A DNA stretch of 64,000 bases from the NCBI RefSeq assembly GCF_025140835.1, contig NZ_CP081153.1, forward strand, positions 2,232,001-2,296,000, written 5' to 3'. A model generated the notes under the pieces. It was given only the letters and a program-made list of their open reading frames with translations, searched no databases and was not told where the DNA came from. Source of the DNA: Aliiroseovarius sp. M344. Lineage in GTDB: Bacteria; Pseudomonadota; Alphaproteobacteria; Rhodobacterales; Rhodobacteraceae. The number at the start of each line of letters is the position of its first letter. The stretch's first letter is position 1. This document shows, piece after piece, positions 44,102 to 53,021 of the stretch. The position numbers and the translations under genes are program-made.

Positions 44102-44809
44102 TTACATGCCCAGCGCGGCTTTTACCTGGTTGATTGCAGCGTCCAGCAGGGCCGGGTTGTTCGCAGCAGCTTCAACAGCGGCCTTCAGGCCAGCTTTTTC
44201 GGCATCGCCCAGCGATGATCCATCGATCATTTCGCTTACCTTGGCAGCGTCAAAACCATCTTTGGTCAGCGCTTCTGGCGCGGCTTCGGTTGTTGCCTCT
44301 GCTGCAGCTTCGGTCGTTGCCTCTGTTGCCGCTTCGGTGGTCGCCTCTGTGCCTGTTACAGCTTCGGTGGCTGATTCCACGGCACCTTCAACCGCATCAG
44401 TTGCGGCTTCGGTTGCTTGATTCAACAGCTCAGTGGCGGCAGCGTTTTCGCCGATAACGCCTTCAACCGCGTCACCAACAGCTTCAGCCGCGCCTTCGAC
44501 GACATCCGTCGCAGCTTCCGTTGCGGCAGCAGCGGCTTCTTCGGCCGCTGTCGCGGCAGCTTCTGCGGCAGCGGCAGCTTCTTCAGCAGCGGCGGTGGCA
44601 GCTTCTTCAGCAGCAGCGGCAGCAGCGGCGGCTTCTGCTTCGGCTTGCGCGGCAGCAGCGGCAGCAGCTTCTTCCGCAGCCTTGGCAGTTTCAGCAGCTT
44701 CCACTGCAGCTTCTTCGGCCATCATTTTAGCTTGGTTGTTGTTGTACCAAACAAAACCGCCCACAGCGGCGACGACCACGATCACAAGTGCAATAATGCT
44801 ATTTTTCAT
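44102..44809 (-). CDS. Ala/Glu-rich membrane-anchored protein with tandem repeats
   Basis: A 235-residue protein. An N-terminal hydrophobic anchor (NSIIALVIVVVAAVGGFVWY) is followed by about 150 residues made mostly of Ala, Glu and Thr in long helical runs. A more ordinary C-terminal segment of about 55 residues (DGFDAAKVSEMIDGSS ... AINQVKAALG) completes it. Residues near 150-180 repeat ATEATTEA-type octads, encoded by 24-bp DNA repeats. AGGAT sits before ATG 44809. It would span the periplasm as a rod or coil, anchored in the inner membrane. No family was recognised. The bacterial homology expected from composition alone would be misleading. Confidence 0.75.
   Translation of the reverse strand: MKNSIIALVIVVVAAVGGFVWYNNNQAKMMAEEAAVEAAETAKAAEEAAAAAAAQAEAEAAAAAAAAEEAATAAAEEAAAAAEAAATAAEEAAAAATEAATDVVEGAAEAVGDAVEGVIGENAAATELLNQATEAATDAVEGAVESATEAVTGTEATTEAATEATTEAAAEATTEAAPEALTKDGFDAAKVSEMIDGSSLGDAEKAGLKAAVEAAANNPALLDAAINQVKAALGM
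44283..44354. repeat. 24-bp tandem repeat, three units
   Basis: Units 44283-44306, 44307-44330 and 44331-44354 share GCTTCGGT..T.GCCTCTG and encode successive (A)TEATTEA octapeptides on the minus strand. It is a coding minisatellite in the Ala-rich gene, likely to vary in copy number between strains. Confidence 0.7.
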
Positions 44810-45110
44810 GTCGACATCCTCAACTTGTCTATACATGCGCGGCGCAGATTTGCGCAGCATCCAGAAGGGATGTGAGGTCAAAGCAGTTCGAGCGCAAGGG
44901 GAGTTTCATCCAATGCGCGTCAAAACGCCAATACAGCCAATAAAATACTGTAAAAGCAGTCTTGCAGCCGCCAAACGCCGCCACCAGCCACCAATTCACA
45001 GCCCGCATGAAACAATCCACTGCGAAAACGCTTTATCGGGTTGAAACACACCCGGTTGGGCCTTACCTTCCGCAACCGAAGAATACTGAAACGTCAGAAG
45101 GAATGGCACA
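44810..45110. other. Divergent promoter region between the Ala-rich gene and infC
   Basis: About 300 bp with no supported gene. It must carry the promoters of both neighbours and the infC leader. A small stem CGGGT/ACCCG (45037-45054) lies about 57 bp before infC. No tRNA or known leader element (such as a ribosomal protein L20 site) was recognised. Confidence 0.4.
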
Positions 45111-45656
45111 ATAGCTCGCAGACCTCACAACGCGCCTCCACAGCGCGACACCGGCCCTCGCATTAACGAACGCATCACGGCCGCTGAAATCCGCCTCATT
45201 GGCGCCGAAGGCGAAAACGTCGGCGTTGTCACCCCTGCTCAGGCAATGGTTATGGCACAAGAAGCAGGTCTGGACCTGGTGGAAATCTCGCCCAACGCCG
45301 CCCCGCCCGTGTGTAAAATCATGGATTTCGGCAAGTTCAAATATGAACAGCAGAAGCGGGAAAGCGAAGCGCGCAAAAAACAGAAAACCATCGAGGTCAA
45401 AGAGGTCAAGTTCCGCCCGAACACGGACACGCACGACTACGACGTGAAAATGCGAAATGTGTTCAAGTTTCTAGAGAACGGCGACAAGGTCAAAGTGACC
45501 CTGCGCTTCCGTGGCCGCGAAATGGCCCACCAAAACCTTGGTCGCGAACTGCTTGAGCGGGTCGCCGAAGACACCAAGGACGTCGGCAAGGTCGAAAACA
45601 TGCCGAAAATGGAAGGCCGTCAAATGGTGATGATGATCGGCCCGATGTCCAAGTAA
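45111..45656 (+). CDS. infC: Translation initiation factor IF-3 with non-canonical AUA start
   Basis: Binds the 30S subunit, checks start codons and prevents subunit joining. The C-terminal domain ([41 protein letters not shown]) is standard. The first ATG in frame (45246) would delete most of the N-terminal domain. The frame is open from a stop at 45087, and upstream codons give [20 protein letters not shown], the normal IF-3 N-terminus. The only start with a ribosome site is ATA 45111 (AAGGA, 8 nt); ATT 45162 is an alternative. IF-3 genes are known to use rare start codons for autoregulation, as in E. coli with AUU. Predicted length is 181 residues, typical. Confidence 0.93.
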   Translation: MARRPHNAPPQRDTGPRINERITAAEIRLIGAEGENVGVVTPAQAMVMAQEAGLDLVEISPNAAPPVCKIMDFGKFKYEQQKRESEARKKQKTIEVKEVKFRPNTDTHDYDVKMRNVFKFLENGDKVKVTLRFRGREMAHQNLGRELLERVAEDTKDVGKVENMPKMEGRQMVMMIGPMSK

Positions 45657-45676
45657 ACAACTTTACCTGAACCTGA

Positions 45677-45704
45677 AAAACGCCTCGCAATTGCGAGGCG
45701 TTTT
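45677..45704. terminator. Bidirectional terminator after infC
   Basis: AAAACGCCTCGCAA and its complement form a perfect 28-bp palindrome with A4 and T4 flanks, between convergent infC and the methyltransferase gene. Confidence 0.85.
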
Positions 45705-45732
45705 GTATTTCCTGGGACCGGCAGATGACAGG

Positions 45733-46374
45733 TCAGTCCGGTACATGTCGGGCGACAATGTATCGGCGCAACTCGGTTGCCGGAAAACTACCGCTTTCAA
45801 TGATCTTAAAGCCATGCGCTGTGATTGCGGACTCCAACTCGCCAATCGTCATGAACGACACAAACGGAGCTTTGCCAATCAATTGCAGGATTGGCAGCAA
45901 CGGAACCAAGGCATAGTACAGCCACGGCCCGCGACCGGTTGGTTTGCAGAAGGTTTTCGAGATGAAGACCCCGCCGGGTTCCAAAATCTCATGCACCCGC
46001 GCCAGCGTCGCGGGTAAATCCTCGACCAGATGAAGCACGTTGTGGGCCAGCACCGCATCATAAGGGCCGGTCAGGTCCTGAACCTGTGCATCGGCAACAT
46101 GAAACTCAACGTTTGTGACCCCTTGCTCGCGCGCCTTTTCCTTTCCGATCCTGACCATCTCGGGCGACACATCGGTGATCGTGACATGACCTGCCGAACT
46201 GGCCAGCTCCAACGCAGTCGATCCTGTGCCCGCGCCGATCTCCAGCACCTTGTCCTGCGCGCCCAGATAGGACCGCGTGCGGCCCAACGTATATTGATAG
46301 CTTTCCACGTCCTTGATCGAAGACTTGGCGTATTTCGCGGCAATCTTGTCCCAGAATTTGGCTGATGTGATCAT
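45733..46374 (-). CDS. Class I SAM-dependent methyltransferase
   Basis: A 213-residue methyltransferase of the UbiE/Methyltransf_11 type. It has motif I KVLEIGAGTGSTALELA (residues 44-60), motif II VTITDVSPEMV, motif III ADAQVQDLTGPYDAVLAHNVLHLV and a post-motif EPGGVFISKTF. Start MITSAKFWDKIAAKYAKS is set by AAAGGAG 7 nt upstream. It is divergent from a LysR gene with about 85 bp between, so that regulator may control it. The substrate is unknown; a small hydrophobic C-terminal part hints at a lipid or quinone-like substrate, weakly. Confidence 0.88.
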   Translation of the reverse strand: MITSAKFWDKIAAKYAKSSIKDVESYQYTLGRTRSYLGAQDKVLEIGAGTGSTALELASSAGHVTITDVSPEMVRIGKEKAREQGVTNVEFHVADAQVQDLTGPYDAVLAHNVLHLVEDLPATLARVHEILEPGGVFISKTFCKPTGRGPWLYYALVPLLPILQLIGKAPFVSFMTIGELESAITAHGFKIIESGSFPATELRRYIVARHVPD

Positions 46375-46458
46375 TTGAATTCTCCTTTGATCCACATATA
46401 TCCATGCAGAAAGCGGATAAAAATTGCCTATTTCTGTTGCACCTCTATACATTATTGC

Positions 46459-47358
46459 ATGAATTGGGCCGCTATCTCGTTTGACTGGAACCAAGTGCGT
46501 GCGTTTATGGCGACCGCCGAGGAAGGGTCATTGTCGGCTGCGGCACGGGTGCTTGGCCAGACTCAACCAACTTTGGGTCGGCAGGTCTCTAGCCTCGAAA
46601 ACACCTTGGGCATCACCCTGTTCGAACGTGTAGGCCGTGGTTTGGTGCTGACGCCAGCGGGGCGCAACCTGCTGGAACACGTGCGCAAGATGGCCGATGC
46701 GGCGGTGCAGATTTCGCTGGTGGCGGACGCGCAGACCCAAACCATCGACGGCACGGTCCGCATCACGGCGTCGGACATTTTCGCGGCGCATCTGCTACCA
46801 CCGGTCTTGCAACATTTGCGCGAGGTTGCCCCAAAACTGAATGTCGAAGTTGTTGCCGCCAATGATATCCGCGACATCCAGCGCCGCGAGGCCGATATCG
46901 CTATACGCCACGTGCGGCCGGAACAACCAGAGCTCTACGCGCGTCTCGTCCAGGACGCGGATGCACATCTTTATGCGGCGAAATCCTATATCGAGCGTCG
47001 GGGACGACCAACCTCAAAAGCTGATCTTTCGCACCACGAATTCGTCAGCTTCGGGGATGCGGACGAGATGATTGGCTATCTCGCACCGCTTGGCATCGAA
47101 ATCACGGCTGACAATATTCCCATCGGCTCTAACAGCGGCGTGGTGGCATGGGAATATGTTCAGCATGGGCTGGGCATTTCGTTCATGTCCGAGGAAGTCG
47201 GGGACGCCACTCCCGGTGTTGAACGCCTTTTGCCGGACATGGACCCAATCGTCTTTCCGGTCTGGCTGATCACCCATCGCGATTTGCACACAAGCCCCCG
47301 TATTCGGTTGGCATTTGACACCTTGGCGGATTATCTGTCGCGCCCACGCCGCAAGTGA
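46459..47358 (+). CDS. LysR-family regulator divergent from the methyltransferase gene
   Basis: A 299-residue LysR protein: helix-turn-helix at about 10-70 (FMATAEEGSLSAAARVLGQTQPTLGRQVSSLENTLG) and an effector domain after residue 95. ATG 46459 (MNWAAISFDWNQ) is chosen as the first codon with family-like sequence; the frame reaches 46375. No good ribosome site is visible. The divergent methyltransferase gene is the most likely target. The following TRIC-type gene starts 86 bp later on the same strand. Confidence 0.88.
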   Translation: MNWAAISFDWNQVRAFMATAEEGSLSAAARVLGQTQPTLGRQVSSLENTLGITLFERVGRGLVLTPAGRNLLEHVRKMADAAVQISLVADAQTQTIDGTVRITASDIFAAHLLPPVLQHLREVAPKLNVEVVAANDIRDIQRREADIAIRHVRPEQPELYARLVQDADAHLYAAKSYIERRGRPTSKADLSHHEFVSFGDADEMIGYLAPLGIEITADNIPIGSNSGVVAWEYVQHGLGISFMSEEVGDATPGVERLLPDMDPIVFPVWLITHRDLHTSPRIRLAFDTLADYLSRPRRK

Positions 47359-47443
47359 TCGTTTTGGTCTGGCAACCTGCCACGATGTCAGGCTAAGACC
47401 GCCCCACTTTTCCCGTCCTACATTGCTGTTTAGGGTCACCCTT

Positions 47444-48064
47444 ATGGAAACACTGTCCTTTCTGTTCGTGCCGCTGTCACTTCTTGCGACGGCCGTCATG
47501 GCTGCATCCGCCGCAATCCAGGCCCACCGCGTTCATATGGACCCGTTCGGGGCCACTGTGCTGGCGATTGCGACATCAATGGGCGGAGGAACTCTGCGCG
47601 ATCTGTTTCTGGGGCTGACACCGGTGTTCTGGATCACCGACACCCGCTATCTTGCAACTGCAGTGCCTGTGGCCCTGATCAGTTTTGCATTCGCGACGCG
47701 TATGTCATCCGGCAACGGGCGCAGGCTCAAGGTGCTTTTGCAGTTGGATGCGATCGGGCTGGCATTGTTCACACTCACCGGGGTTCAGGTTGCGCTGGAT
47801 GCTGGCATTTCACCAGTGCTGGCGATTGTAATCGGCTGCGTGACGGGCACGGCGGGCGGAATGATCCGCGACCTTTTATGCAACACCACCCCCAGCCTGT
47901 TGAAAGAGGATCTCTATGCCACGCTTTCACTGATTGGTGGCGCGGTCTATCTGGCGCTTCTGACCTATCTGGGCGAGACGCTGGCCGCAGGTATTGGCTT
48001 TGCCATCATTCTTGTGGCGCGGTTGTTGGTGTTGCGCGTAAAGCCGCCACGCGACTCGATTTAA
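47444..48064 (+). CDS. TRIC-type cation channel family protein (UPF0126, YicG-like)
   Basis: A 206-residue membrane protein with seven predicted helices in two repeats. Each repeat has the family motif GGGTLRD (near 48) and GGMIRDLL (near 135), characteristic of bacterial TRIC homologues that conduct monovalent cations. ATG 47444 starts METLSFLFVPLSLLA, the first helix. The physiological role in bacteria is unsettled; glycine transport has also been proposed for family members. It is convergent with xdhC. Confidence 0.88.
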   Translation: METLSFLFVPLSLLATAVMAASAAIQAHRVHMDPFGATVLAIATSMGGGTLRDLFLGLTPVFWITDTRYLATAVPVALISFAFATRMSSGNGRRLKVLLQLDAIGLALFTLTGVQVALDAGISPVLAIVIGCVTGTAGGMIRDLLCNTTPSLLKEDLYATLSLIGGAVYLALLTYLGETLAAGIGFAIILVARLLVLRVKPPRDSI

Positions 48065-48082
48065 GGCGGAACTCCGACGTTC

Positions 48083-49075
48083 TCAGCCTTTCCCGTGCCG
48101 GATGGCGACCAGTTCAGACAAGATCGAGACAGCAATCTCGGCCGGGCCTTCTGCACCAATATCCAGACCAACCGGCCCATGGATTTTGGCCAACGCGTCG
48201 TCGGCCACGCCTGCCTTACGCAAGCGATCCAACCGCGCGGCATGGGTGCGCCGCGACCCAAGGCACCCGATGTAGAACGCGCCCTTTGCGACCCCTTCAA
48301 GGATTGCCGGGTCATCAATCTTGGGATCATGGCCCAGAGTCACAATCGCGGTTTGGGGGTCAACGCCGGTTTGCCCAATGGCATCCTCAGTATCATCGCA
48401 GATCACACGCTGCTCAGGGAACCGGTCCCGCGTCGCAAAACTGCTGCGCGGGTCCATGATGATAGGTTCAAACCCAGCCGCAGCGGCCATCGGCGCCAAA
48501 ACTTGCGCGATATGCACGGCCCCAACAAGGATGAGGCGTGGCGGCGGGGTGTGAACGGCAACAAATCGGTCGCCCATAATCCCGGCGTTGCCCAGTGGAA
48601 ACATTATGGTTTCGGGATCCGCCACCACGAGACGGCAAGCCCATGTCCTCAGATCAACTTCTATGGCGACTGGCACGCGGGCGGCGCGTTTTTCAACAAG
48701 ATCTGACAGGAACGCGACGGGCAAGCCTTTCGCATTGCCCTCGAGACCGATGACGGGCTGGACCAAAATGCGGATGGTGCCACCACAAGCCAAGCCGACG
48801 GCAAAGGCGTCCTCACCCGTTACGCCATAGGTCAACAGACGCGGCGTGCCGACAGCAAGGGCATCCAGCGCTTCGCCAACCACCGCGCCTTCGACGCACC
48901 CGCCCGAAACAGAGCCTTCGATTGACCCGTTATCGACGACGATCATTTGGCTGCCCGCCGGACAGGGCGCGCTGCCCCAAGTCTCAACCACCGTGGCGAT
49001 CGCCACGCGCCTACCTGTGCGATGCCAATTCAAAGCTGTTTCCGGGGCTGTTTTGAAACCTGTCACGTCGGCCAA
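48083..49075 (-). CDS. XdhC/CoxF family molybdenum-enzyme accessory protein
   Basis: A 330-residue protein with an N-terminal XdhC_CoxI domain (WGSAPCPAGSQMIV, GSVSGGCVEGAVV) and a C-terminal Rossmann domain (ILVGAVHIAQVLAPMAAAAGF, GCLGSRRTHAARLDRL). The family inserts or sulfurates Mo cofactor in xanthine or CO dehydrogenases, but no such enzyme gene is in this window. The start is uncertain: TTG 49075 (LADVTGFK) or GTG 49066 (VTGFKTAPE). A terminator-like hairpin with a U-run stands in the leader. Confidence 0.87.
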   Translation of the reverse strand: MADVTGFKTAPETALNWHRTGRRVAIATVVETWGSAPCPAGSQMIVVDNGSIEGSVSGGCVEGAVVGEALDALAVGTPRLLTYGVTGEDAFAVGLACGGTIRILVQPVIGLEGNAKGLPVAFLSDLVEKRAARVPVAIEVDLRTWACRLVVADPETIMFPLGNAGIMGDRFVAVHTPPPRLILVGAVHIAQVLAPMAAAAGFEPIIMDPRSSFATRDRFPEQRVICDDTEDAIGQTGVDPQTAIVTLGHDPKIDDPAILEGVAKGAFYIGCLGSRRTHAARLDRLRKAGVADDALAKIHGPVGLDIGAEGPAEIAVSILSELVAIRHGKG

Positions 49076-49565
49076 TCCGTTCTTCGATCCGAATGAGAAA
49101 TGTCGCTGGCCTGTTGATGGGCTGCAAGCCCAAACTGGGATGTGGGTAAAAAAGGGTCGCCTGACATGTCAGACGACCCTTTATGGAGTATACCACTTAC
49201 GACACACTATCAGTTGGCCTTTGCGCCTCGCGAAAAGGCGCGCCACACCGCGAAACCATTAACCAACACCTTCAGCCAGAGGTTTTAGACCTATGGATAA
49301 TGCGCCTGATTCCCGTTTTCGCGTCGGACGCTAAATGCCACCTGAGACGCTGCTGTCGCAAGAAAATAAGGCCTTCCGTCACGTAAACTCTACCCTCGCG
49401 ATAGCTGGCGAGAAGGTGCACCACGCGCCACGTTGACGGTATTTCGCGCGTCTGCCAAAGTCAGGCACGCAGGTATCGACGAGAAAGGGCGTGGGCTAAG
49501 CTTATGTTACGGCGGAAAAAAACTTACCCATCCGACACCCTGTCAAAGGGGCGTTTGTCCTGACG
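49076..49565. other. Gene-free region between xdhC and the glycosyltransferase gene
   Basis: About 490 bp with no supported protein gene. It contains a 32-bp hairpin with a T run on the minus strand (49148-49182). Beyond it lies about 350 bp of mixed sequence with several short inverted repeats that could host a minus-strand RNA. The glycosyltransferase promoter must lie near 49450-49560. Confidence 0.5.
49148..49182 (-). terminator. Terminator or attenuator hairpin in the xdhC leader
   Basis: A 16-bp-arm hairpin (AAAGGGTCG.CTGACA with its complement, one mismatch) centred on TGACATGTCA. It is followed on the minus strand by six T, about 72 nt before the xdhC start. It ends either an unannotated minus-strand RNA or attenuated xdhC transcription. 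Its palindromic centre could also be a protein site. Confidence 0.7.
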
Positions 49566-50612
49566 ATGCGCATCACAGCGGTTACATGTGTAAAAAACGA
49601 AGCGGCCTTCCTGTTGGAATGGCTCGCCCATCACAAAGCCGTCGGATTTACCGATTTTCTGGTGCTGTCGAATGCTTGTGACGACGGCACTGATAGAATG
49701 CTCGATCATTTGCAGGATATCGGCCTGCTGACCCACCTGCGCAACGACGGCCCCTATGATAAAGGCGGCATCCAATGGACCGGGTTTAAGAGTGCAGACA
49801 AACACCCTCTGGTGCGGGACGCGGATTGGCTGATGACGTTGGATGTCGACGAGTACGTGAACATCCAAACAGGCGATGGTACGTTGGGTGCGCTGTTCCA
49901 CGAATTGCCTGACGCGGACGCAATAACGATGACGTGGCGGCTGTTCGGCAATGACGGTGTAATTGATTATGCCGACCGCCCGATCACCGAACAATTCATC
50001 CACGCAGCACCCGAGGTCATGACGTGGCCATGGCGCGCCTTTATGTTCAAGACGCTTTATCGCAATGCCGGCGCGTACCGAAAACTTGGCGTTCACCGCC
50101 CGCGCGCGCCTGTTGACGGGCGTGTAGAAACCACCCGCTGGTTTGACGGGTGCGGTCGGCCGCTAGACCAAAAATACCAGCGCAGCCAGATATTCTCGCC
50201 GTTCAACCGGCCGAACTATGATCTTGTGCAGTTAAATCACTATCCACTTGGCGCGATGGAAAGCTTCGTTCTGAAATGCGACCGCGGGCGGGTAAACCGG
50301 TCCGATAAGCCGATTGCTATGGATTACTGGTGCGAGCGGAACTGGTGCGATGTCGAGGATACCTCGATCCAGAAGACGGCAGCAGCGCGCAAGTCACACT
50401 TGGCGCAACTGACAAGCGATCCAACGCTGGCCAACCTGCATAATGCGGCCGTCAATTGGCGTAAGAATCGTTTCCACGAGTTGATGCAGGAAGAAGCCAA
50501 TCGCGCCCTGTTCGGACGTCTTTTGATGACGCCGCCTGCGCGCGCACTTTCCTTGAACGATGCGCAAAAAATATACAAATTCGCGCAAATGCAACGCAGT
50601 ACCGACGATTAA
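49566..50612 (+). CDS. Glycosyltransferase family 2-like protein
   Basis: A 348-residue protein beginning TAVTCVKNEAAFLLEWLAHHKAVGF, a GT2/GT92-like start of the type found in roseobacter surface-glycan genes. The DxD metal motif is LDVDEYVN (near residue 99), and NHYPLGAMESFVLKCDRGR lies near 225. No signal peptide or membrane helix, so it works in the cytoplasm on a nucleotide-sugar donor. It is followed 129 bp later by a conserved roseobacter gene of unknown activity; the two may act in one pathway. Donor and acceptor are unknown. Confidence 0.82.
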   Translation: MRITAVTCVKNEAAFLLEWLAHHKAVGFTDFLVLSNACDDGTDRMLDHLQDIGLLTHLRNDGPYDKGGIQWTGFKSADKHPLVRDADWLMTLDVDEYVNIQTGDGTLGALFHELPDADAITMTWRLFGNDGVIDYADRPITEQFIHAAPEVMTWPWRAFMFKTLYRNAGAYRKLGVHRPRAPVDGRVETTRWFDGCGRPLDQKYQRSQIFSPFNRPNYDLVQLNHYPLGAMESFVLKCDRGRVNRSDKPIAMDYWCERNWCDVEDTSIQKTAAARKSHLAQLTSDPTLANLHNAAVNWRKNRFHELMQEEANRALFGRLLMTPPARALSLNDAQKIYKFAQMQRSTDD

Positions 50613-50741
50613 CACCACGCTGGAAACAGTGCGACTGCCAAGCGGCACCTCTTCTTCCTTTTGCCGCATTGCCCACAAATATCCGCCTATTTTCACCCCC
50701 ATGGACAGTGTTGGATGGAACGAACAAGTGCCGAGGTTTGG

Positions 50742-51704
50742 GTGAAACAAGAAAACGTGCCAGAAGGCGAGATGAGCCCGGATCGTTCGGACGTATCCAC
50801 AGAAGAGTGGCTGAACGAGCTGGAAGATCTTGGCGAAGAACGCGGCTATTTCGAGCCGCTGGGATCAGATCATTCTGCCATTCTGACAGATGATGGGTCT
50901 ACTCTTATCGTCACATTCGAGACGATAGATGACATCCGCAACACCTCGCCGCAGCAAGACCCCTTTGGTTGGGCGCTGGTGCGGGAAAACGGCTGGTCCA
51001 ACCTCTGTATATTGTCCCACGGTCAGACATGGTTCCGCGACCGCGCTGTTTATGGCTATTTCGACCGCCTGATCGAAGATGGTTTCTTTGAAGAGTTCGA
51101 CAAAGTCATTTTTTATGGGGCGGGAATGTGCGGATATGCTGCTGCTGCGTTTTCAGTTGTGGCACCCGAGGTCACGGTTATTGCAGTCCAGCCCCAGTCC
51201 ACCCTCGACCCCGAGCGGGCGGATTTTGACCGGAGATTTCCCAAAGCTCGCCGACGCGACTTTACGGACCGTTATCATTACGCGCCCGAAATGGTTGAGA
51301 TGGCGCAAGATGTGTTCATCCTGTTTGACCCGGCCATCCCGGAAGATGCCGTGCACGCCGGGATGTTCAAAGGCACGCATATCCACCGCATTCACTGCCG
51401 ACATTTCGGGGAAAGTCTGGCCAAGGCGCTGCGCGCTATGGGCGTGACCCAAGCTCTGGTGGACCAAGCGTCAGATGACACACTCACAGACGTAATCTGT
51501 TACCGTGGTTTGCGGGCACGACACCGCTACCGACCCTATCTGCGCAGGCTACTTCAAACCGCTGAGGCACGCGGGAAGCCGTTACTGATCAAGTGGTTGG
51601 CTACCTCTGTCACAGCGCGCCAAAACGCCCCGCGATTTCAAGATGCGCTAAAACGAGCGGATAGTGCTTTGGCAAGCCCCGGTCATCGGGGGCCTTCCAC
51701 CTAG
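50742..51704 (+). CDS. Conserved protein with an alpha/beta-hydrolase-like core (often labelled PAPS reductase)
   Basis: About 320 residues. I recall relatives labelled phosphoadenosine phosphosulfate reductase, but the CysH signatures (Cys pairs, ECGxH) are absent, so I reject that name. The segment KVIFYGAGMCGYAAAAFSVVAPEVTVIAVQPQST resembles an alpha/beta-hydrolase nucleophile elbow with Cys where Ser is usual. EDVFILFDPAIPEDAVHA and RIHCRHFGESL resemble the Asp and His parts. The start is uncertain: GTG 50742 has GAGG 5 nt upstream; ATG 50772 and 50715 are alternatives. It pairs with the preceding glycosyltransferase. Confidence 0.65.
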   Translation: MKQENVPEGEMSPDRSDVSTEEWLNELEDLGEERGYFEPLGSDHSAILTDDGSTLIVTFETIDDIRNTSPQQDPFGWALVRENGWSNLCILSHGQTWFRDRAVYGYFDRLIEDGFFEEFDKVIFYGAGMCGYAAAAFSVVAPEVTVIAVQPQSTLDPERADFDRRFPKARRRDFTDRYHYAPEMVEMAQDVFILFDPAIPEDAVHAGMFKGTHIHRIHCRHFGESLAKALRAMGVTQALVDQASDDTLTDVICYRGLRARHRYRPYLRRLLQTAEARGKPLLIKWLATSVTARQNAPRFQDALKRADSALASPGHRGPST

Positions 51705-51960
51705 CAGGCGCGGCAGTGTTTGCAGGTTAAGCCGTATGATCCAAGGGCGCGGGACACGCACCTTTTGAAACAGATTGCCCCGCTGTGCACTCCCCCCGCT
51801 GCCGACGAACTGTCGCGACTGCGCAAGCACGGACAGGAAAAAGTGCGCCCATAGGCCTGTGCTAAGGCACCATCACAGCACTCACATCGCGACGGTCAGG
51901 TTACATCAATCGGCCGAATCATCTGGCACGAATGGCGGCGCTGCGTTATGCCCTGTGCCG

Positions 51961-53001
51961 ATGACCAAAACACTGACGCTTCACCGCCCCGATGACTGGC
52001 ACTTGCATTTGCGCGATGGCGCGATGCTTGCAGCCGTTTTGCCCGAAACCGCGCGCCACTTCGGTCGCGCGATCATCATGCCCAACCTCGTGCCCCCGGT
52101 GGTCACCCGCGCGGATGCGGAGGCCTATCGCAACCGAATTTTAGCCGCCTTGCCGGCTGACATGCGTTTCGAACCTTTGATGACGCTTTACCTGACCGAA
52201 GACACGGACCCGGCCGATGTCGCCGCGGCAGCCGCAAGCGGCTTGGTGAAAGCCGTGAAGCTTTATCCGGCAGGCGCGACGACAAATTCCGCTTCGGGCG
52301 TGCAGGATTTCGACAAAGTGCGTCCCGTACTTGAGAAGATGGCCGAGATTGGCCTGCCGCTTTGCGTCCACGGCGAAGTCACCGACACCGAGATCGACAT
52401 CTTTGACCGCGAGGCCGTGTTCATCGACCGTGTCCTTGACCCAATCCGACGTGCGACTCCCGACCTCAGGGTGGTTATGGAACACATCACCACCAAGGAC
52501 GGAGCGGATTATGCGCGTGCGGGTGGCGACACGCTGGGCGCGACGATCACCACCCACCACCTGATCATCAACCGAAACCACATTCTGGTTGGCGGGATTA
52601 AGCCACATTACTATTGCCTGCCGGTCGCAAAACGCGAGGCGCACCGCCTTGCTCTGCGCGCCGCCGCCACGTCGGGCGATCCAACCTTTTTTCTCGGCAC
52701 TGACAGCGCGCCGCATATCGACCCACTGAAGGAAAACAGCTGTGGCTGTGCCGGCTGCTTTACCGCAACCAACACGATGTCCTGCCTTGCAGAGGTCTTC
52801 GAACAGGATGGCGCGCTTGACAAGCTCGAAGCCTTCACCTCGCTCAACGGCCCCACATTCTATGGCCTTCCCGTGAACGAGGACACGATCACCCTGACCA
52901 AGGGCGAACCTGTCACCTATCCCGCGAAGATCGACAGCGGCGATGGCCCCGTCACCGTGTTCGACCCCGGCTTCCCGCTTCATTGGCGGGTCGAAGTTTA
53001 A
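51961..53001 (+). CDS. pyrC: Dihydroorotase (class II, homodimeric)
   Basis: Third step of pyrimidine synthesis, cyclising carbamoyl aspartate. It has 346 residues. The binuclear zinc ligands lie in DWHLHLRDG (residues 14-16 region), the carboxylated Lys in [15 protein letters not shown] (near 103), His in LCVHGEV and ITTHHLI, and the catalytic Asp in [11 protein letters not shown] 51961 gives the normal E. coli-type length. The frame runs back to 51775 without coding character. pyrE begins 20 bp after the stop, so they form an operon. Confidence 0.96.
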   Translation: MTKTLTLHRPDDWHLHLRDGAMLAAVLPETARHFGRAIIMPNLVPPVVTRADAEAYRNRILAALPADMRFEPLMTLYLTEDTDPADVAAAAASGLVKAVKLYPAGATTNSASGVQDFDKVRPVLEKMAEIGLPLCVHGEVTDTEIDIFDREAVFIDRVLDPIRRATPDLRVVMEHITTKDGADYARAGGDTLGATITTHHLIINRNHILVGGIKPHYYCLPVAKREAHRLALRAAATSGDPTFFLGTDSAPHIDPLKENSCGCAGCFTATNTMSCLAEVFEQDGALDKLEAFTSLNGPTFYGLPVNEDTITLTKGEPVTYPAKIDSGDGPVTVFDPGFPLHWRVEV

Positions 53002-53021
53002 CCAAAACAAGGACGCTGCCC

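Noticed and set aside
44433..45044. 203-residue Ser/Ala-rich plus-strand frame
   Set aside because: It is the reverse reading of the GC-rich Ala/Glu repeat gene. Low-complexity repeats produce open frames on both strands.
50742..51704. Phosphoadenosine phosphosulfate reductase identity
   Set aside because: The protein lacks the PP-loop, Cys pairs and ECGxH of CysH, all of which are present in the true cysH at 40928-41668.
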